A stretch of DNA of 64,000 nt, taken from the NCBI RefSeq assembly GCF_000526775.1, contig NZ_JAGS01000001.1:124001-188000 (forward strand), written 5' to 3'. Shown here one piece after another: positions 34,522-42,508 of this stretch; position 1 is the stretch's first letter, and every line of letters starts with the position of its first letter. The position numbers were made by a program, and so were the translations under genes. Origin of the DNA: Ruminococcus albus AD2013 (lineage in GTDB: Bacteria > Bacillota > Clostridia > Oscillospirales > Ruminococcaceae). The notes beneath the pieces were generated by a model that was not told where the DNA came from, did no database searches, and saw only the letters and a list, made by a program, of their open reading frames with translations.

Positions 34522-35391
34522 ATGGAGATTCCAAATGACATCGAGCTTTCGCTGGTGAAAAAATTCAGGCAGGGCATATGGTCGAGATTTCTCAAAGGTA
34601 TAAAGGATTATCAGCTGATACAGGAGGGCGACAAGATAGCTGTCTGTATCTCCGGCGGCAAGGATTCTATGATGATGGCAGTCTGTATGAAGCGCCTGCA
34701 AAGGTATTCAAAGGTGCCTTTCGATGTTGAGTATATCGTCATGGACCCTGGGTATGCTCCCGCAAACAGGCAGAAGATAATCGACAATGCTGCAAAGCTG
34801 GAGATACCTATAAAGATATTTGAAACGAAGATATTCGATTCTGTGGTGAACGTTAAGCAGAACCCCTGCTACCTCTGTGCCAGGATGCGTCGCGGATACC
34901 TTTATAAAAACGCTCAGGAACTGGGTTGTAATAAGATAGCACTGGGACATCATTTCGATGACGTTATCGAAACGATAGTTATGGGTATGCTCTACGGTTC
35001 ACAGGTACAGACCATGATGCCCAAGATACACAGCGAGAATTTCGAGGGTATGCAGCTGATACGCCCTTTATATATGGTGCGCGAAGAGGATATCATAAAC
35101 TGGTGCAAGTATAACGGTCTTTCATTTATACAGTGCGCCTGCCGCTTCACCGAGGAAAGGGAAGTATACGAGGACGGCAGCAGTAATTCCAAGCGGCAGG
35201 AAGTCAAGGAACTGCTGAAAAAACTCCGTCAGGTCAGCCCTGCTATAGATAAGAACATTTTCAGAAGCGTTGAAAATGTCAATCTTCAGACCATAATCAG
35301 TTATCACATTGGTGATGAGTACCACCATTTCCTTGATGATTACGACAAAGGAAGAAGCGTCCGCGGAACTATCGCGGGAAGCGATGAATAA
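34522..35391 (+). CDS. TtcA-like PP-loop ATPase (tRNA thiolation)
   Basis: This is a 289-residue enzyme of the TtcA/TilS adenine-nucleotide alpha-hydrolase group. It activates a tRNA base with ATP for sulfur insertion, 2-thiocytidine 32 in E. coli TtcA. The PP-loop CISGGKDSMMMAV lies near residue 43. The Cys motif NPCYLCARMRRGYLY and later CACRF fit the [4Fe-4S]-binding form of the family. The GHHFDDVIETIVMGMLYGSQ block is typical. The C-terminal half (VEDG-type loop EVYEDGSSNSKRQE) differs from E. coli TtcA, so the exact base modified is open. Confidence 0.85.
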   Translation: MEIPNDIELSLVKKFRQGIWSRFLKGIKDYQLIQEGDKIAVCISGGKDSMMMAVCMKRLQRYSKVPFDVEYIVMDPGYAPANRQKIIDNAAKLEIPIKIFETKIFDSVVNVKQNPCYLCARMRRGYLYKNAQELGCNKIALGHHFDDVIETIVMGMLYGSQVQTMMPKIHSENFEGMQLIRPLYMVREEDIINWCKYNGLSFIQCACRFTEEREVYEDGSSNSKRQEVKELLKKLRQVSPAIDKNIFRSVENVNLQTIISYHIGDEYHHFLDDYDKGRSVRGTIAGSDE

Positions 35392-35401
35392 AAGATATGG
35401 A

Positions 35402-35442
35402 TAAGTCCGAAAGTTTAAGTTGCTTTCGGACTTAATTTTTTT
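35402..35442 (+). terminator. Terminator of the PP-loop gene
   Basis: A perfect 12-base stem (TAAGTCCGAAAG and its complement, 9-base loop) is followed by ATTTTTTT, 10 bases after the stop codon. Confidence 0.9.
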
Positions 35443-35622
35443 GATCAAATTCAGGTAAAATCGTCTTAATTATCTGATGAATTTCAACAAATCTAAAGAA
35501 TAATTAGCTTTAAAAATAAATTTCTCTTTACATCTCAAGTTTAATGTGATATAATGATTAAAAGTAGATGGAAGAACCTTGATTGAATCATGTAATATGT
35601 ATAATTAAAGGGAGTGGTGATT

Positions 35623-35868
35623 GTGTTGTTTTTTGGAAAAAAGAAAAAAGATAAAACCAGACACTCGCCCCAGTATTATGTAGTAAACGACTGGTGCAAA
35701 GAACATGAGAATGAGATAGCTGAGATCAGGAATTATATATCTATGGAGGTTGCACAGGGAAAAAGGCTCTCTTCGGCACTTCTGATAGAAGCCTGTCTGG
35801 AAAGGTCCATATCAATGCCTTTTCCTTACAAGGATCTGCTGAAATACGGCAGGGTAAGACTATTCTGA
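35623..35868 (+). CDS. Small basic cytoplasmic protein of unknown function
   Basis: The product has 81 residues. The start is taken as GTG at 35623, eight bases after AAAGGGAG. It opens with a basic patch FFGKKKKDKTRHSPQYYVV, followed by a helical region (WCKEHENEIAEIRNYISMEVAQGKRLSSALLIEACLE) and a short C-terminus. The helix with charged faces could bind nucleic acid or a protein, but no family is recognised. It is monocistronic with a strong convergent terminator just downstream. Confidence 0.6.
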   Translation: MLFFGKKKKDKTRHSPQYYVVNDWCKEHENEIAEIRNYISMEVAQGKRLSSALLIEACLERSISMPFPYKDLLKYGRVRLF

Positions 35869-35881
35869 TAAGAAAATAACG

Positions 35882-35920
35882 AAAAACGGGAGGTCACATA
35901 CAACGACCTCCCGTTTTTTT
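35882..35920. terminator. Strong bidirectional terminator
   Basis: A perfect 10-base stem (ACGGGAGGTC and its complement) has A5 before and T7 after. It can end both the plus-strand small gene (35623-35868) and the minus-strand transcript described next. Confidence 0.9.
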
Positions 35921-36037
35921 ATTGCATAGTTTTTTGAGTGTGCAAGCGTTTATACTTACATTATTTAATGAATATGCCGTGCGCAAGCTGCTTATTGCGC
36001 CAGCGTTTTTGCAGCCTTCGGGCTGCCGCGAAGTCAT
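35894..36037 (-). CDS. Possible 47-codon peptide ORF inside a structured transcript
   Basis: An ATG at 36037 is preceded by AGAGGTGA at ideal distance. The frame runs 47 codons and stops (TGA) inside the terminator stem. The peptide starts MTSRQPEGCKNAGAIS, contains four cysteines (positions 9, 32, 38, 46) and has a basic tail CNKKTGGRCM. No homolog is recognised. The strong ribosome binding site is the main evidence. The first codons also form a GCAGCC-CGAA-GGCTGC hairpin, so it may be a fortuitous frame in a non-coding RNA. Confidence 0.35.
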   Translation of the reverse strand: MTSRQPEGCKNAGAISSLRTAYSLNNVSINACTLKKLCNKKTGGRCM

Positions 36038-36242
36038 AGTGCAATCACCTCTTTTCTTGATGGGCTGCGGCGGCAGTGGTATCGGCTGCGCCGCGCGTAG
36101 TGTTGGCTTACGGTACTTTATGCCGTATACCGTAAGTACATCTAAAGGTTATGTCTGCGGAGCAACAGACGCAGGATCATTTTGCATCGGGTGATCGGTC
36201 CGATGTCAGCCGCTGTTATCCGCTTCGTTTCCTTTCACCGAC

Positions 36243-36271
36243 AGTATAGCACGTATCCCGAGGTATTGCAA
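36243..36271 (-). promoter_or_regulatory. Promoter of the structured transcript
   Basis: On the minus strand TTGCAA (36271-36266) and TATACT (36248-36243) are exactly 17 bases apart. No protein gene follows except the 47-codon frame. The remaining 36272-36641 is AT-rich and appears empty. Confidence 0.75.
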
Positions 36272-36641
36272 GGGATAAAGCTGGATTTTAACCGCTTGTT
36301 GTCAAACTGGAAGACCTTGTTTTCATTTCGCAAGACTTTTATTAGAATATCATCACAATTTTTCACATTACTATTAGATTTCTGTTCAAAGAGGATAAAA
36401 TTCAAGCTGAATGGATTTATTTGGATACATATTAATATAATACTGCTTTTTTGATATTGCAATCGGTCATATAAGTTAATTAAATGGTAACATATCAAAC
36501 ACAAAATTTTCATGCGAGGATAGTATAATAGGCTATGGAATTTTGACAGATGTATAAAAATTCGATTAATGTATAAAATTCGTATGTTTGTAAGAATTTT
36601 GGATAGATGTATTATTTGAAGGATATTGGCAGGTTTATCGT

Positions 36642-37286
36642 ATGAAAAAGCTTTATATATTCGATCTTGACGGCACGCTGGCGGATTCGCTTTGCGATCT
36701 GGCAGATTCGGTAAATATCGTGCTGGAGAGACATGGTTTTCCCACTCATGATACCGAAAAATACAAGTACTTCGTCGGCAACGGCGCAGTGAAACTGATA
36801 GAGCGCGTCCTCCCGGAAGATAGGCGCACCCCCGAGGTGATACAGGCTGTTCACGCAGAGTATTCTAAGGTATATGCCGAGAGGATGCTGTGCAAGACCA
36901 AGCCCTATGATGGCATAAAAGAATTACTTGCTGAACTGAAAGGGCGTGGCTGTAAGCTGGCTGTGGCTTCAAACAAGCCTGATGACTGTACTGTCAATGT
37001 GGTTGAATCGCTCTTCGGAAAGGATATTTTCGACACCATACACGGCAAGCGCGAGGGAGTACCAACCAAGCCCTCACCTGATATAATGTATCAGATAATG
37101 GAAGAACTTGGCTTTGAACCCGATGAATGTATACATTCGGGGGATTCAAATGTAGATGTGGCTACAGCCCACAATGCGGGTATAGAATGTATCGGCTGTA
37201 CGTGGGGATTCCGTACCGAGGAAGAACTGATAACAGCGGGAGCAGACCATATAGTCCGCACACCAAAAGATATACTGAAATACTGA
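36642..37286 (+). CDS. HAD-family phosphatase, phosphoglycolate phosphatase-like
   Basis: This is a 214-residue haloacid-dehalogenase phosphatase. The catalytic nucleophile and acid are D8 and D10 in FDLDGTLADS. Motif II is LAVASNKPDD (about 107), motif III the Lys in GKREGVPTKPSPD, and motif IV HSGDSNVDVATAHNAG. The helical cap between motifs I and II is of the Gph/PGP type. Substrates in this subgroup vary (2-phosphoglycolate, pyrophosphate, sugar phosphates), so the name is approximate. An acyl-CoA synthetase gene follows after 22 bases, suggesting an operon without an obvious metabolic link. Confidence 0.88.
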   Translation: MKKLYIFDLDGTLADSLCDLADSVNIVLERHGFPTHDTEKYKYFVGNGAVKLIERVLPEDRRTPEVIQAVHAEYSKVYAERMLCKTKPYDGIKELLAELKGRGCKLAVASNKPDDCTVNVVESLFGKDIFDTIHGKREGVPTKPSPDIMYQIMEELGFEPDECIHSGDSNVDVATAHNAGIECIGCTWGFRTEEELITAGADHIVRTPKDILKY

Positions 37287-37308
37287 ATAGAAAAATGGAG
37301 GCAAATTT

Positions 37309-38988
37309 ATGTCCGAGATGAACGATTTTTATAAACAGTTCGTCAATGTAGAGGTTGACGAGAAAGGCACGCTTAAAAAGTTCGAGCTGAATCTGAAAGA
37401 TGATTTCAACTTTGGTTATGACGTTATCGACGAACTTGCAAGGCGCTATCCCGATAAAAAGATGCTTCACTGGGTAAACGACCACGGCGGTGAGAGGGAA
37501 TTCACCTATGCAGAGATGAGCAGACTGTCAAACCAGTGCGCCAATATGATGCTGGCTCACGGCGTTAAAAAGGGCGATATGCTGCTGGCAGTGCTGAAAA
37601 GACATTACGAGTTCTGGATACTGGCTTACGGTCTTATAAAGATAGGATGCATACTTATCCCTGCGACTTCTCAGCTGATGCCCAAGGACTATGTATACCG
37701 TTTCAATGCGGCGGGTGTGAAGTACGTCTGCGCTACTTATTTTGATGAAGTTGCGGATCGTATAGATACAGCCTGCAAAAAGTACGATGGCATAAAGGAG
37801 AAATTCATCTGCCGCGGACAGAAAGATGGCTGGACAGATTTTATGGCGGAATTGTCCAAATATCCCGACACTCTTGAAAAGCAGGAAATGTCCAAAAACG
37901 ACTATATGCTGGCATATTTCAGCTCAGGAACAACAGGTCAGCCAAAGATGGCTATCCATGCTAACGCTTATGCGGCAGGTTCAATAACCACTGCAAAGTA
38001 CTGGCACCATGTTGATGAAACTTCCATTCACCTGACAGTTTCCGAGTCGGGCTGGGCAAAATGCGCATGGGGCAAGATGTTCGGTCAGCTGATATGCGGA
38101 GCTGAAGAATTCATATATGATATGGACAGATTCCACCCCGACAAGATGCTGAAAGTTTTGCAGGACTACAATATAACTTCATTCTGCGCTCCGCCCACTA
38201 TGTACAGGTTCTTTATAAAGGAAGGTCTGGGCAATTACGACCTTTCGGGCATAAAGTACAGCTGTATCGCAGGTGAGGCACTTAATGCAGAGGTATTCAA
38301 CCGCTGGAAGGAGTACACTGGTCTGGAACTGATGGAAGGCTTCGGACAGACCGAGAGCGTTGTTATCGTTGCGAATTTCTACGGAATGAAGCCCAAACCC
38401 GGTTCCATGGGCAAGCCCTCGCCTCTTTACGATGTTGATATCATCCGCAAGGACGGCACCAGCTGTGATGTTGGTGAAACAGGCGAGATAATCATAAGGG
38501 CTGAAAGAGGAAAGCATCCCGCACTCTTCAAGGAGTATTACAACAATCCCGAACTTACCGACAACGCATGGCGCGGCGGCATCTACCATACAGGTGATAC
38601 TGCTTACCGCGACGAGGACGGATATTTCTGGTATGTTGGAAGAACCGACGACCTTATAAAGGCATCAGGCTACCGTATAGGACCTTTCGAGATAGAGAGC
38701 ATACTTATGGAACATCCCTCAGTAATGGAAGTTGCTGTTACTGCCGCCGATGACGAGATACGCGGCAAGGTCGTTAAAGCGACTATCGTGCTTGCAAAGG
38801 GTTATACTGGTTCTCCCGAACTTGTAAAAGAATTGCAGACTTATGTAAAGAAGTCCACTGCGCCATACAAGTACCCCCGTATCATCGAATTTGTTGATGA
38901 ACTTCCCAAGACCGACAGCGGTAAGATACGCCGTGTTGAGATAAGGGACAACGACCACAGAAAGTATGAGGAAGCTCATAATAACTGA
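37309..38988 (+). CDS. AMP-forming acyl-CoA synthetase
   Basis: This is a 559-residue ANL-superfamily enzyme that activates a carboxylic acid to acyl-AMP and then acyl-CoA. P-loop-like YFSSGTTGQPKMAIH is near residue 203, motif LMEGFGQTES near 340, and TGDTAYRDEDGYFWYVGRTDDLIKASGYRIGPFEIE covers the hinge Asp. The C-terminal catalytic Lys is in PKTDSGKIRRVE. The layout is closest to medium-chain/ACSM-type or acetyl-propionyl synthetases, and specificity cannot be read. The start ATG follows GGAGG. It is terminated immediately downstream. Confidence 0.92.
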   Translation: MSEMNDFYKQFVNVEVDEKGTLKKFELNLKDDFNFGYDVIDELARRYPDKKMLHWVNDHGGEREFTYAEMSRLSNQCANMMLAHGVKKGDMLLAVLKRHYEFWILAYGLIKIGCILIPATSQLMPKDYVYRFNAAGVKYVCATYFDEVADRIDTACKKYDGIKEKFICRGQKDGWTDFMAELSKYPDTLEKQEMSKNDYMLAYFSSGTTGQPKMAIHANAYAAGSITTAKYWHHVDETSIHLTVSESGWAKCAWGKMFGQLICGAEEFIYDMDRFHPDKMLKVLQDYNITSFCAPPTMYRFFIKEGLGNYDLSGIKYSCIAGEALNAEVFNRWKEYTGLELMEGFGQTESVVIVANFYGMKPKPGSMGKPSPLYDVDIIRKDGTSCDVGETGEIIIRAERGKHPALFKEYYNNPELTDNAWRGGIYHTGDTAYRDEDGYFWYVGRTDDLIKASGYRIGPFEIESILMEHPSVMEVAVTAADDEIRGKVVKATIVLAKGYTGSPELVKELQTYVKKSTAPYKYPRIIEFVDELPKTDSGKIRRVEIRDNDHRKYEEAHNN

Positions 38989-38999
38989 TAAATACTACA

Positions 39000-39029
39000 C
39001 GGACAGCGTTTTTTGACGCTGTCCGTTTT
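39000..39029 (+). terminator. Terminator of the acyl-CoA synthetase gene
   Basis: A nine-base stem (CGGACAGCG / CGCTGTCCG) is followed by TTTTTG, starting 12 bases after the stop codon. Confidence 0.85.
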
Positions 39030-39191
39030 TGTATATCCGTCATTTGCTGTTACAGACATTGTAAAATTGATTTGTGTAAAATGACATGAAAATATTGAAA
39101 AAGTTCTTGCATTTTGTTGATAAATGTGTTATTATATAATGTATAGTGTGCGGGGTGTTCCGCACAAAGAATACATAAAGAGGGACACATT

Positions 39192-39953
39192 ATGAAACTC
39201 ATTTCGGTAATATTCATGAACCTTTTGGGTTATGATATACTTATATTTTTTGCGGCTTTTTTTACAGCAGTGGTATATCGCCGTCTGAAGCATTCGGCTG
39301 ATAAACTGTACAAAAAAATGCACTTGACGGTCTTCGTTCCGGATGGCGGAGCATCACGGCGAGAAGCTGACAAGGACATATCGGGAATTAGAGAGCAGGA
39401 TATAGTGGCGATGAGGAACCACACGGGCAAGCTGTATTCGCTGTTCGTGAACCTTACGGGAATATTCCCTCTGCTGGGAATACTCGGCACGGTAATTTCC
39501 CTGCTGAGTCTTGTTTCGGACAGCACCAATGTTACGGGCAATTTCTACGGCGCACTGACTTCCACATTCTGGGGTCTGGTGTTCGCTATAATATTCAAGT
39601 TCCTTGACGGCATAGTTTCCGCTAAGATAGAGGACAACGAAAAGAGCGTTGAACTTTATCTTACAAGAAATTTCCGCAACAGGCAGGAGGACGTTGAGCC
39701 CGATCCTGCACCGACACCGAGAAAAGTCAGCACCATAAAGGAAAAGCCCGCGGTGATGGAGGAGTATAAAAGCACTGTTTCACCGAAGAAGAGCCTGAAA
39801 ATGATGGGCAGTCTTTTCGGTATCACAGATGACGATGAGGATATCCCCGAGTATAAGGAAGAAACGCAGAAAAGCGGGTCGTCAAAAAAGGGCGTAGCTC
39901 TGCTGAATGAGCTTTTCGGAATGTCCGAGGGTGATGAAGATGAGGAAAAATAA
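39192..39953 (+). CDS. MotA/TolQ/ExbB-like proton-channel membrane protein
   Basis: This is a 253-residue protein of the MotA/TolQ/ExbB fold. These proteins form pentamers that turn ion flow into rotation or force on a partner. An N-terminal helix (about 5-28) and a cytoplasmic segment precede the diagnostic LTGIFPLLGILGTVISLLSLV (about 91-111) and ALTSTFWGLVFAIIFKFLDG helices. The cytoplasmic C-terminus carries two similar pieces, MGSLFGITDDDED and LNELFGMSEGDED, that look like a duplicated motif. First gene of a four-gene run with an ExbD-like partner, a single-span protein and a patatin. The organism appears to lack an outer membrane, so a TonB role is unlikely. Confidence 0.8.
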   Translation: MKLISVIFMNLLGYDILIFFAAFFTAVVYRRLKHSADKLYKKMHLTVFVPDGGASRREADKDISGIREQDIVAMRNHTGKLYSLFVNLTGIFPLLGILGTVISLLSLVSDSTNVTGNFYGALTSTFWGLVFAIIFKFLDGIVSAKIEDNEKSVELYLTRNFRNRQEDVEPDPAPTPRKVSTIKEKPAVMEEYKSTVSPKKSLKMMGSLFGITDDDEDIPEYKEETQKSGSSKKGVALLNELFGMSEGDEDEEK

Positions 39954-40530
39954 AGGCATCATCATCGAACTGACCGCGCTTCTTGACGTTATATTCATCA
40001 TGCTTTTCTGGATGATGATAAACGTGCAGGAAGGAAGTACAAAAGTCCGCGAGGACGCTGACAGCCGTATCGCACAAGCAGAAGCCGAGGTGGTACAGGT
40101 CAGGGAAGAAGCCGAAGAAAAGCTGGAAAATATGAGAAAACAGGCTGACAGCGAGATCAAAAAAGCGCAGGATAGGGCTGATAATCTCAACAGGGACGCC
40201 GCCGCTAATCAGCGGGCGCTGGAAAATTTCGGCAAAGGGCTGATGCTGACCATAAATTTGAAGTATTCACCCGGGGGTGAGCTTATCGTCACAAACGGCG
40301 ATACCGAGCTTGCAAGAACTGCTGTGACTTCGGAGAACGATGTTTATTCGGCGATAAGTCAGGCGATGACAAAAGCAGGTATCGTCAGTGATGATGTGGT
40401 GCTGTGCGCCTTTGTATACGACGGAAGCCGCGCACTTTTTCGCGATGTTTCGGAGATAAGTGATGCAGTGAACAGGCTTGGTAAAAGCTACAAGAATTTC
40501 TACTGCACCTTTATAAATACTGCAAGATAA
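39940..40530 (+). CDS. ExbD/TolR/MotB-like membrane partner with coiled coil
   Basis: The product has 196 residues if translation starts at MRKNKGIIIELTALLD (GAGGG eight bases upstream), overlapping the ExbB-like gene by 14 bases. The single membrane helix ELTALLDVIFIMLFWMM has the conserved ion-carrying Asp of ExbD/TolR/MotB. A charged coiled coil (about 30-85, rich in EAE/REEAEE) follows. A small alpha/beta domain (about 95-196, LMLTINLKYSPGGELIV...) resembles the ExbD periplasmic domain. It should lie outside the cell membrane. What it pulls on is unknown. Confidence 0.78.
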   Translation: MRKNKGIIIELTALLDVIFIMLFWMMINVQEGSTKVREDADSRIAQAEAEVVQVREEAEEKLENMRKQADSEIKKAQDRADNLNRDAAANQRALENFGKGLMLTINLKYSPGGELIVTNGDTELARTAVTSENDVYSAISQAMTKAGIVSDDVVLCAFVYDGSRALFRDVSEISDAVNRLGKSYKNFYCTFINTAR

Positions 40531-40545
40531 CAGGAGGATAAAACT

Positions 40546-41076
40546 ATGAGCATAGAGAAAGAGGTTGAGAAGATGTACAGAGAAGACGCTGAAAAGCAAA
40601 AGAAAAATCAGAAAAAGAAGAAAAGCGGTCGTGCTGCAACTATCATTGTGCTGATACTTATCGTGATACTGGCACTGCTGCTGGCGAAGCTGCTGGGTCT
40701 GTTTGACGGAAGCGGATTTGGTTTCGGCGGAAAGGGCAAGGAGACCGAAGACGGCAGCGGTACTCCCGACAGAGCTGTTGTGGTATCTGCAGAGGAAGAC
40801 GAAAGCTCTGAGGCTGAGGTGAAAAAGGTATATGACAACATCAAGGTATCAGGCAGCACATACCTCTACAAGGGCAGTGAAGTAAGTCTTGAAGACATTA
40901 AAGACACATTCTCAATGGAAAAGATGAACAAGGAAGTTGTTGCTCTCATCGAGGATGACAATGCTACCCAGAATACTATGGAAGATCTTACCAATGCACT
41001 TACTGAAATGGGCAGAGAGTATACCATAGAGAATGCGACCGGTACGGAATCCGAGACAGAATCCGCGGCTCAGTAA
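40546..41076 (+). CDS. Single-span membrane protein of the ExbB/ExbD-like operon
   Basis: This is a 176-residue protein of unknown family. A very Lys-rich cytoplasmic N-terminus (residues 1-27) is followed by one strong helix (ATIIVLILIVILALLLAKLLGLF), a Gly-rich turn and an acidic Ser/Glu-rich linker. A small extracytoplasmic domain (about 95-176) contains SGSTYLYKGSEVSLEDIKDTFS. That domain has the size and strand pattern seen in ExbD-like domains, so it may be a diverged third subunit. It has AGGAGG ahead of the ATG and a patatin gene three bases downstream, implying co-translation. Confidence 0.7.
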   Translation: MSIEKEVEKMYREDAEKQKKNQKKKKSGRAATIIVLILIVILALLLAKLLGLFDGSGFGFGGKGKETEDGSGTPDRAVVVSAEEDESSEAEVKKVYDNIKVSGSTYLYKGSEVSLEDIKDTFSMEKMNKEVVALIEDDNATQNTMEDLTNALTEMGREYTIENATGTESETESAAQ

Positions 41077-41079
41077 TAT

Positions 41080-41928
41080 ATGCTGGGACTTACTCTTGAA
41101 GGCGGTGCAAGCAGGACGATATACTCCTGCGGCATACTGGACGCACTGCTGGAAAATGATATAATGGCTGATAAGATATTCGGCGTATCGGCAGGCTCGG
41201 CTTTCGGCGTGAGCTATGCTTCGCGTCAGCATGGCAGAAATTACAGGCTGGCGACAGAATATATGCCCACCTCCGAGTATATGGGTGTAAAGCACCTCAT
41301 CGACCCACGCAACAAAAGCTACTATAATCTCGATTATGACTATGATACTATCCCAAACAAGCTTCTGTCTTATGATTATGAAGCCCTCGGCAGATACAAG
41401 GGGGAATTCTACGCCGTGGCGACCAATGTTGAAACGGGTAAGGCAGAATATCTGCGGGTGGACGAAAAGGACAGAAAATGGTATAAGCTTCGCGCAAGCT
41501 GTGCCATGCCCATGCTTTTCCCCGAGATAGAGATAGACGGCAAAAGGTATCTTGACGGAGGAGTTGCCGACTCCATACCCTATAAAAAGGCGATGGAGAT
41601 GGGCTGTGATAAGAACATAGTGATACTCACCCGCCCGAGAGATTACCGCAAACATTCCGACAGTATGACAAAACTCTGCGCATTGAGATTTGCAAAATAT
41701 CCCGCATTTGCCAAAGCTTTGACCACAAGGGCGGAGCGTTATAACAAGTGCGTCGATGAGATAATGGAACTCTCAAAACAGGGCAAGATATTCGTATTCA
41801 CGCCCAAGACCACCTTCGGCGTTGAACGTATCGAGGGCAATGCCGATAAGCTGAAAAAGCTCTACGAACACGGCTATAAGCACGCTCTGTGGGCGATGGA
41901 CAAGCTGAAAGCTTATCTTGAGAAGTGA
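41080..41928 (+). CDS. Patatin-like phospholipase
   Basis: This is a 282-residue serine lipid hydrolase of the patatin family (RssA/YchK group). The oxyanion-hole region is LTLEGGASRTIYSCGIL at the start. The nucleophile elbow GVSAGS has S37, and the catalytic Asp lies in the DGGVADSIP block (about 161). The arrangement of a Ser-Asp dyad and no signal peptide suggests a cytoplasmic enzyme acting on membrane lipids. It is co-directional with the ExbB/ExbD-like genes with only three bases of spacing, which makes a functional link likely. Confidence 0.9.
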   Translation: MLGLTLEGGASRTIYSCGILDALLENDIMADKIFGVSAGSAFGVSYASRQHGRNYRLATEYMPTSEYMGVKHLIDPRNKSYYNLDYDYDTIPNKLLSYDYEALGRYKGEFYAVATNVETGKAEYLRVDEKDRKWYKLRASCAMPMLFPEIEIDGKRYLDGGVADSIPYKKAMEMGCDKNIVILTRPRDYRKHSDSMTKLCALRFAKYPAFAKALTTRAERYNKCVDEIMELSKQGKIFVFTPKTTFGVERIEGNADKLKKLYEHGYKHALWAMDKLKAYLEK

Positions 41929-41945
41929 CAATAAAGAGCAATACA

Positions 41946-42465
41946 ATGTTTGAAAACTTTGATTTTTCCGATTTCTGGCATGACAGCCAATATGCCCTCG
42001 ATGAATATGTGGGCGAGACTCCGACGGAGGAGTATATAAAGTCTGTGGAAGATGAACTATAAACTGCCCGATTCATATAAATACCTTATTAAACAGCACA
42101 ACGGCGGTATGCCCAAAAATACTGCTTTCCGCACGGCTATCCCCACCTCATGGTCGAAAGACCACATCTCCATAGAGGGTATCTACGGCGTTGACAGAAA
42201 AAGGGATAACTCCGTATGCGGTGAAACGGGTACGGAATTCTGGATAGATGATTGGGAATATCCAGCAATAGGCGTAGCCATATGCGATACGCCCTCCGCG
42301 GGGCATGAGATGGTCTTTCTCGATTACCGCGAATGTGGAACAGACGGTGAACCAAAGGTGGTCTATGTCGAACAGGAAAACGACATGAGGATAGTTCCCC
42401 TTGCCGATACCTTTGAGGAATTTATCCGCGGGCTTATCAGCGAAGACGAATTTTACTACGAATAG
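41946..42465 (+). pseudogene. SMI1/KNR4 (SUKH) family protein disrupted by a frameshift
   Basis: The first frame (41946-42062) encodes 38 residues ending ...EYIKSVEDEL then stop. The second frame (42052-42465) starts MNYKLPDSYKYLIKQHNGGMPKN. Together they reproduce the normal SUKH opening in which SVEDEL is followed directly by a YKLPDSY segment, and the two frames differ by one base near 42058. The C-terminal part is intact, with DDWEYPAIGVAICDTPSAGHEMVFLDYR and a final EFIRGLISE. SUKH proteins are often immunity proteins to polymorphic toxins. A sequencing error, decay or translational frameshift cannot be told apart here. Confidence 0.75.
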
Positions 42466-42508
42466 AGATTCTGTCCCAAAAACAGGACAGCATAGAAGGG
42501 GTTAAAAA

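Larger units (their letters stand above)
35882..36236 (-). ncRNA. Stand-alone structured transcript of unknown class
   Basis: The roughly 355-base unit has its own promoter upstream and the strong terminator at its end. On the minus strand it contains successive hairpins: CATCGG/CCGATG near 36205, GTCTG/CAGAC near 36165, a perfect nine-base CTTACGGTA/TACCGTAAG near 36120, GCGGC/GCCGC near 36085, and GCAGCC/GGCTGC near 36020. No match to tmRNA, RNase P, 6S, T-box or common riboswitch consensus elements could be recognised by eye. It lies in an otherwise gene-free stretch. It may encode the small peptide listed separately. Confidence 0.55.

Noticed and set aside
35882..36236. Assignment of the structured transcript to RNase P RNA, 6S RNA, tmRNA or a T-box leader.
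   Set aside because: None of the conserved segments of those RNAs could be recognised on the minus strand, so no class is named.
39192..41076. Zorya ZorA/ZorB identity for the ExbB/ExbD-like genes.
   Set aside because: The first protein lacks the long coiled-coil tail of ZorA, the second lacks an OmpA-like peptidoglycan-binding domain, and no ZorC/D/E genes are present.
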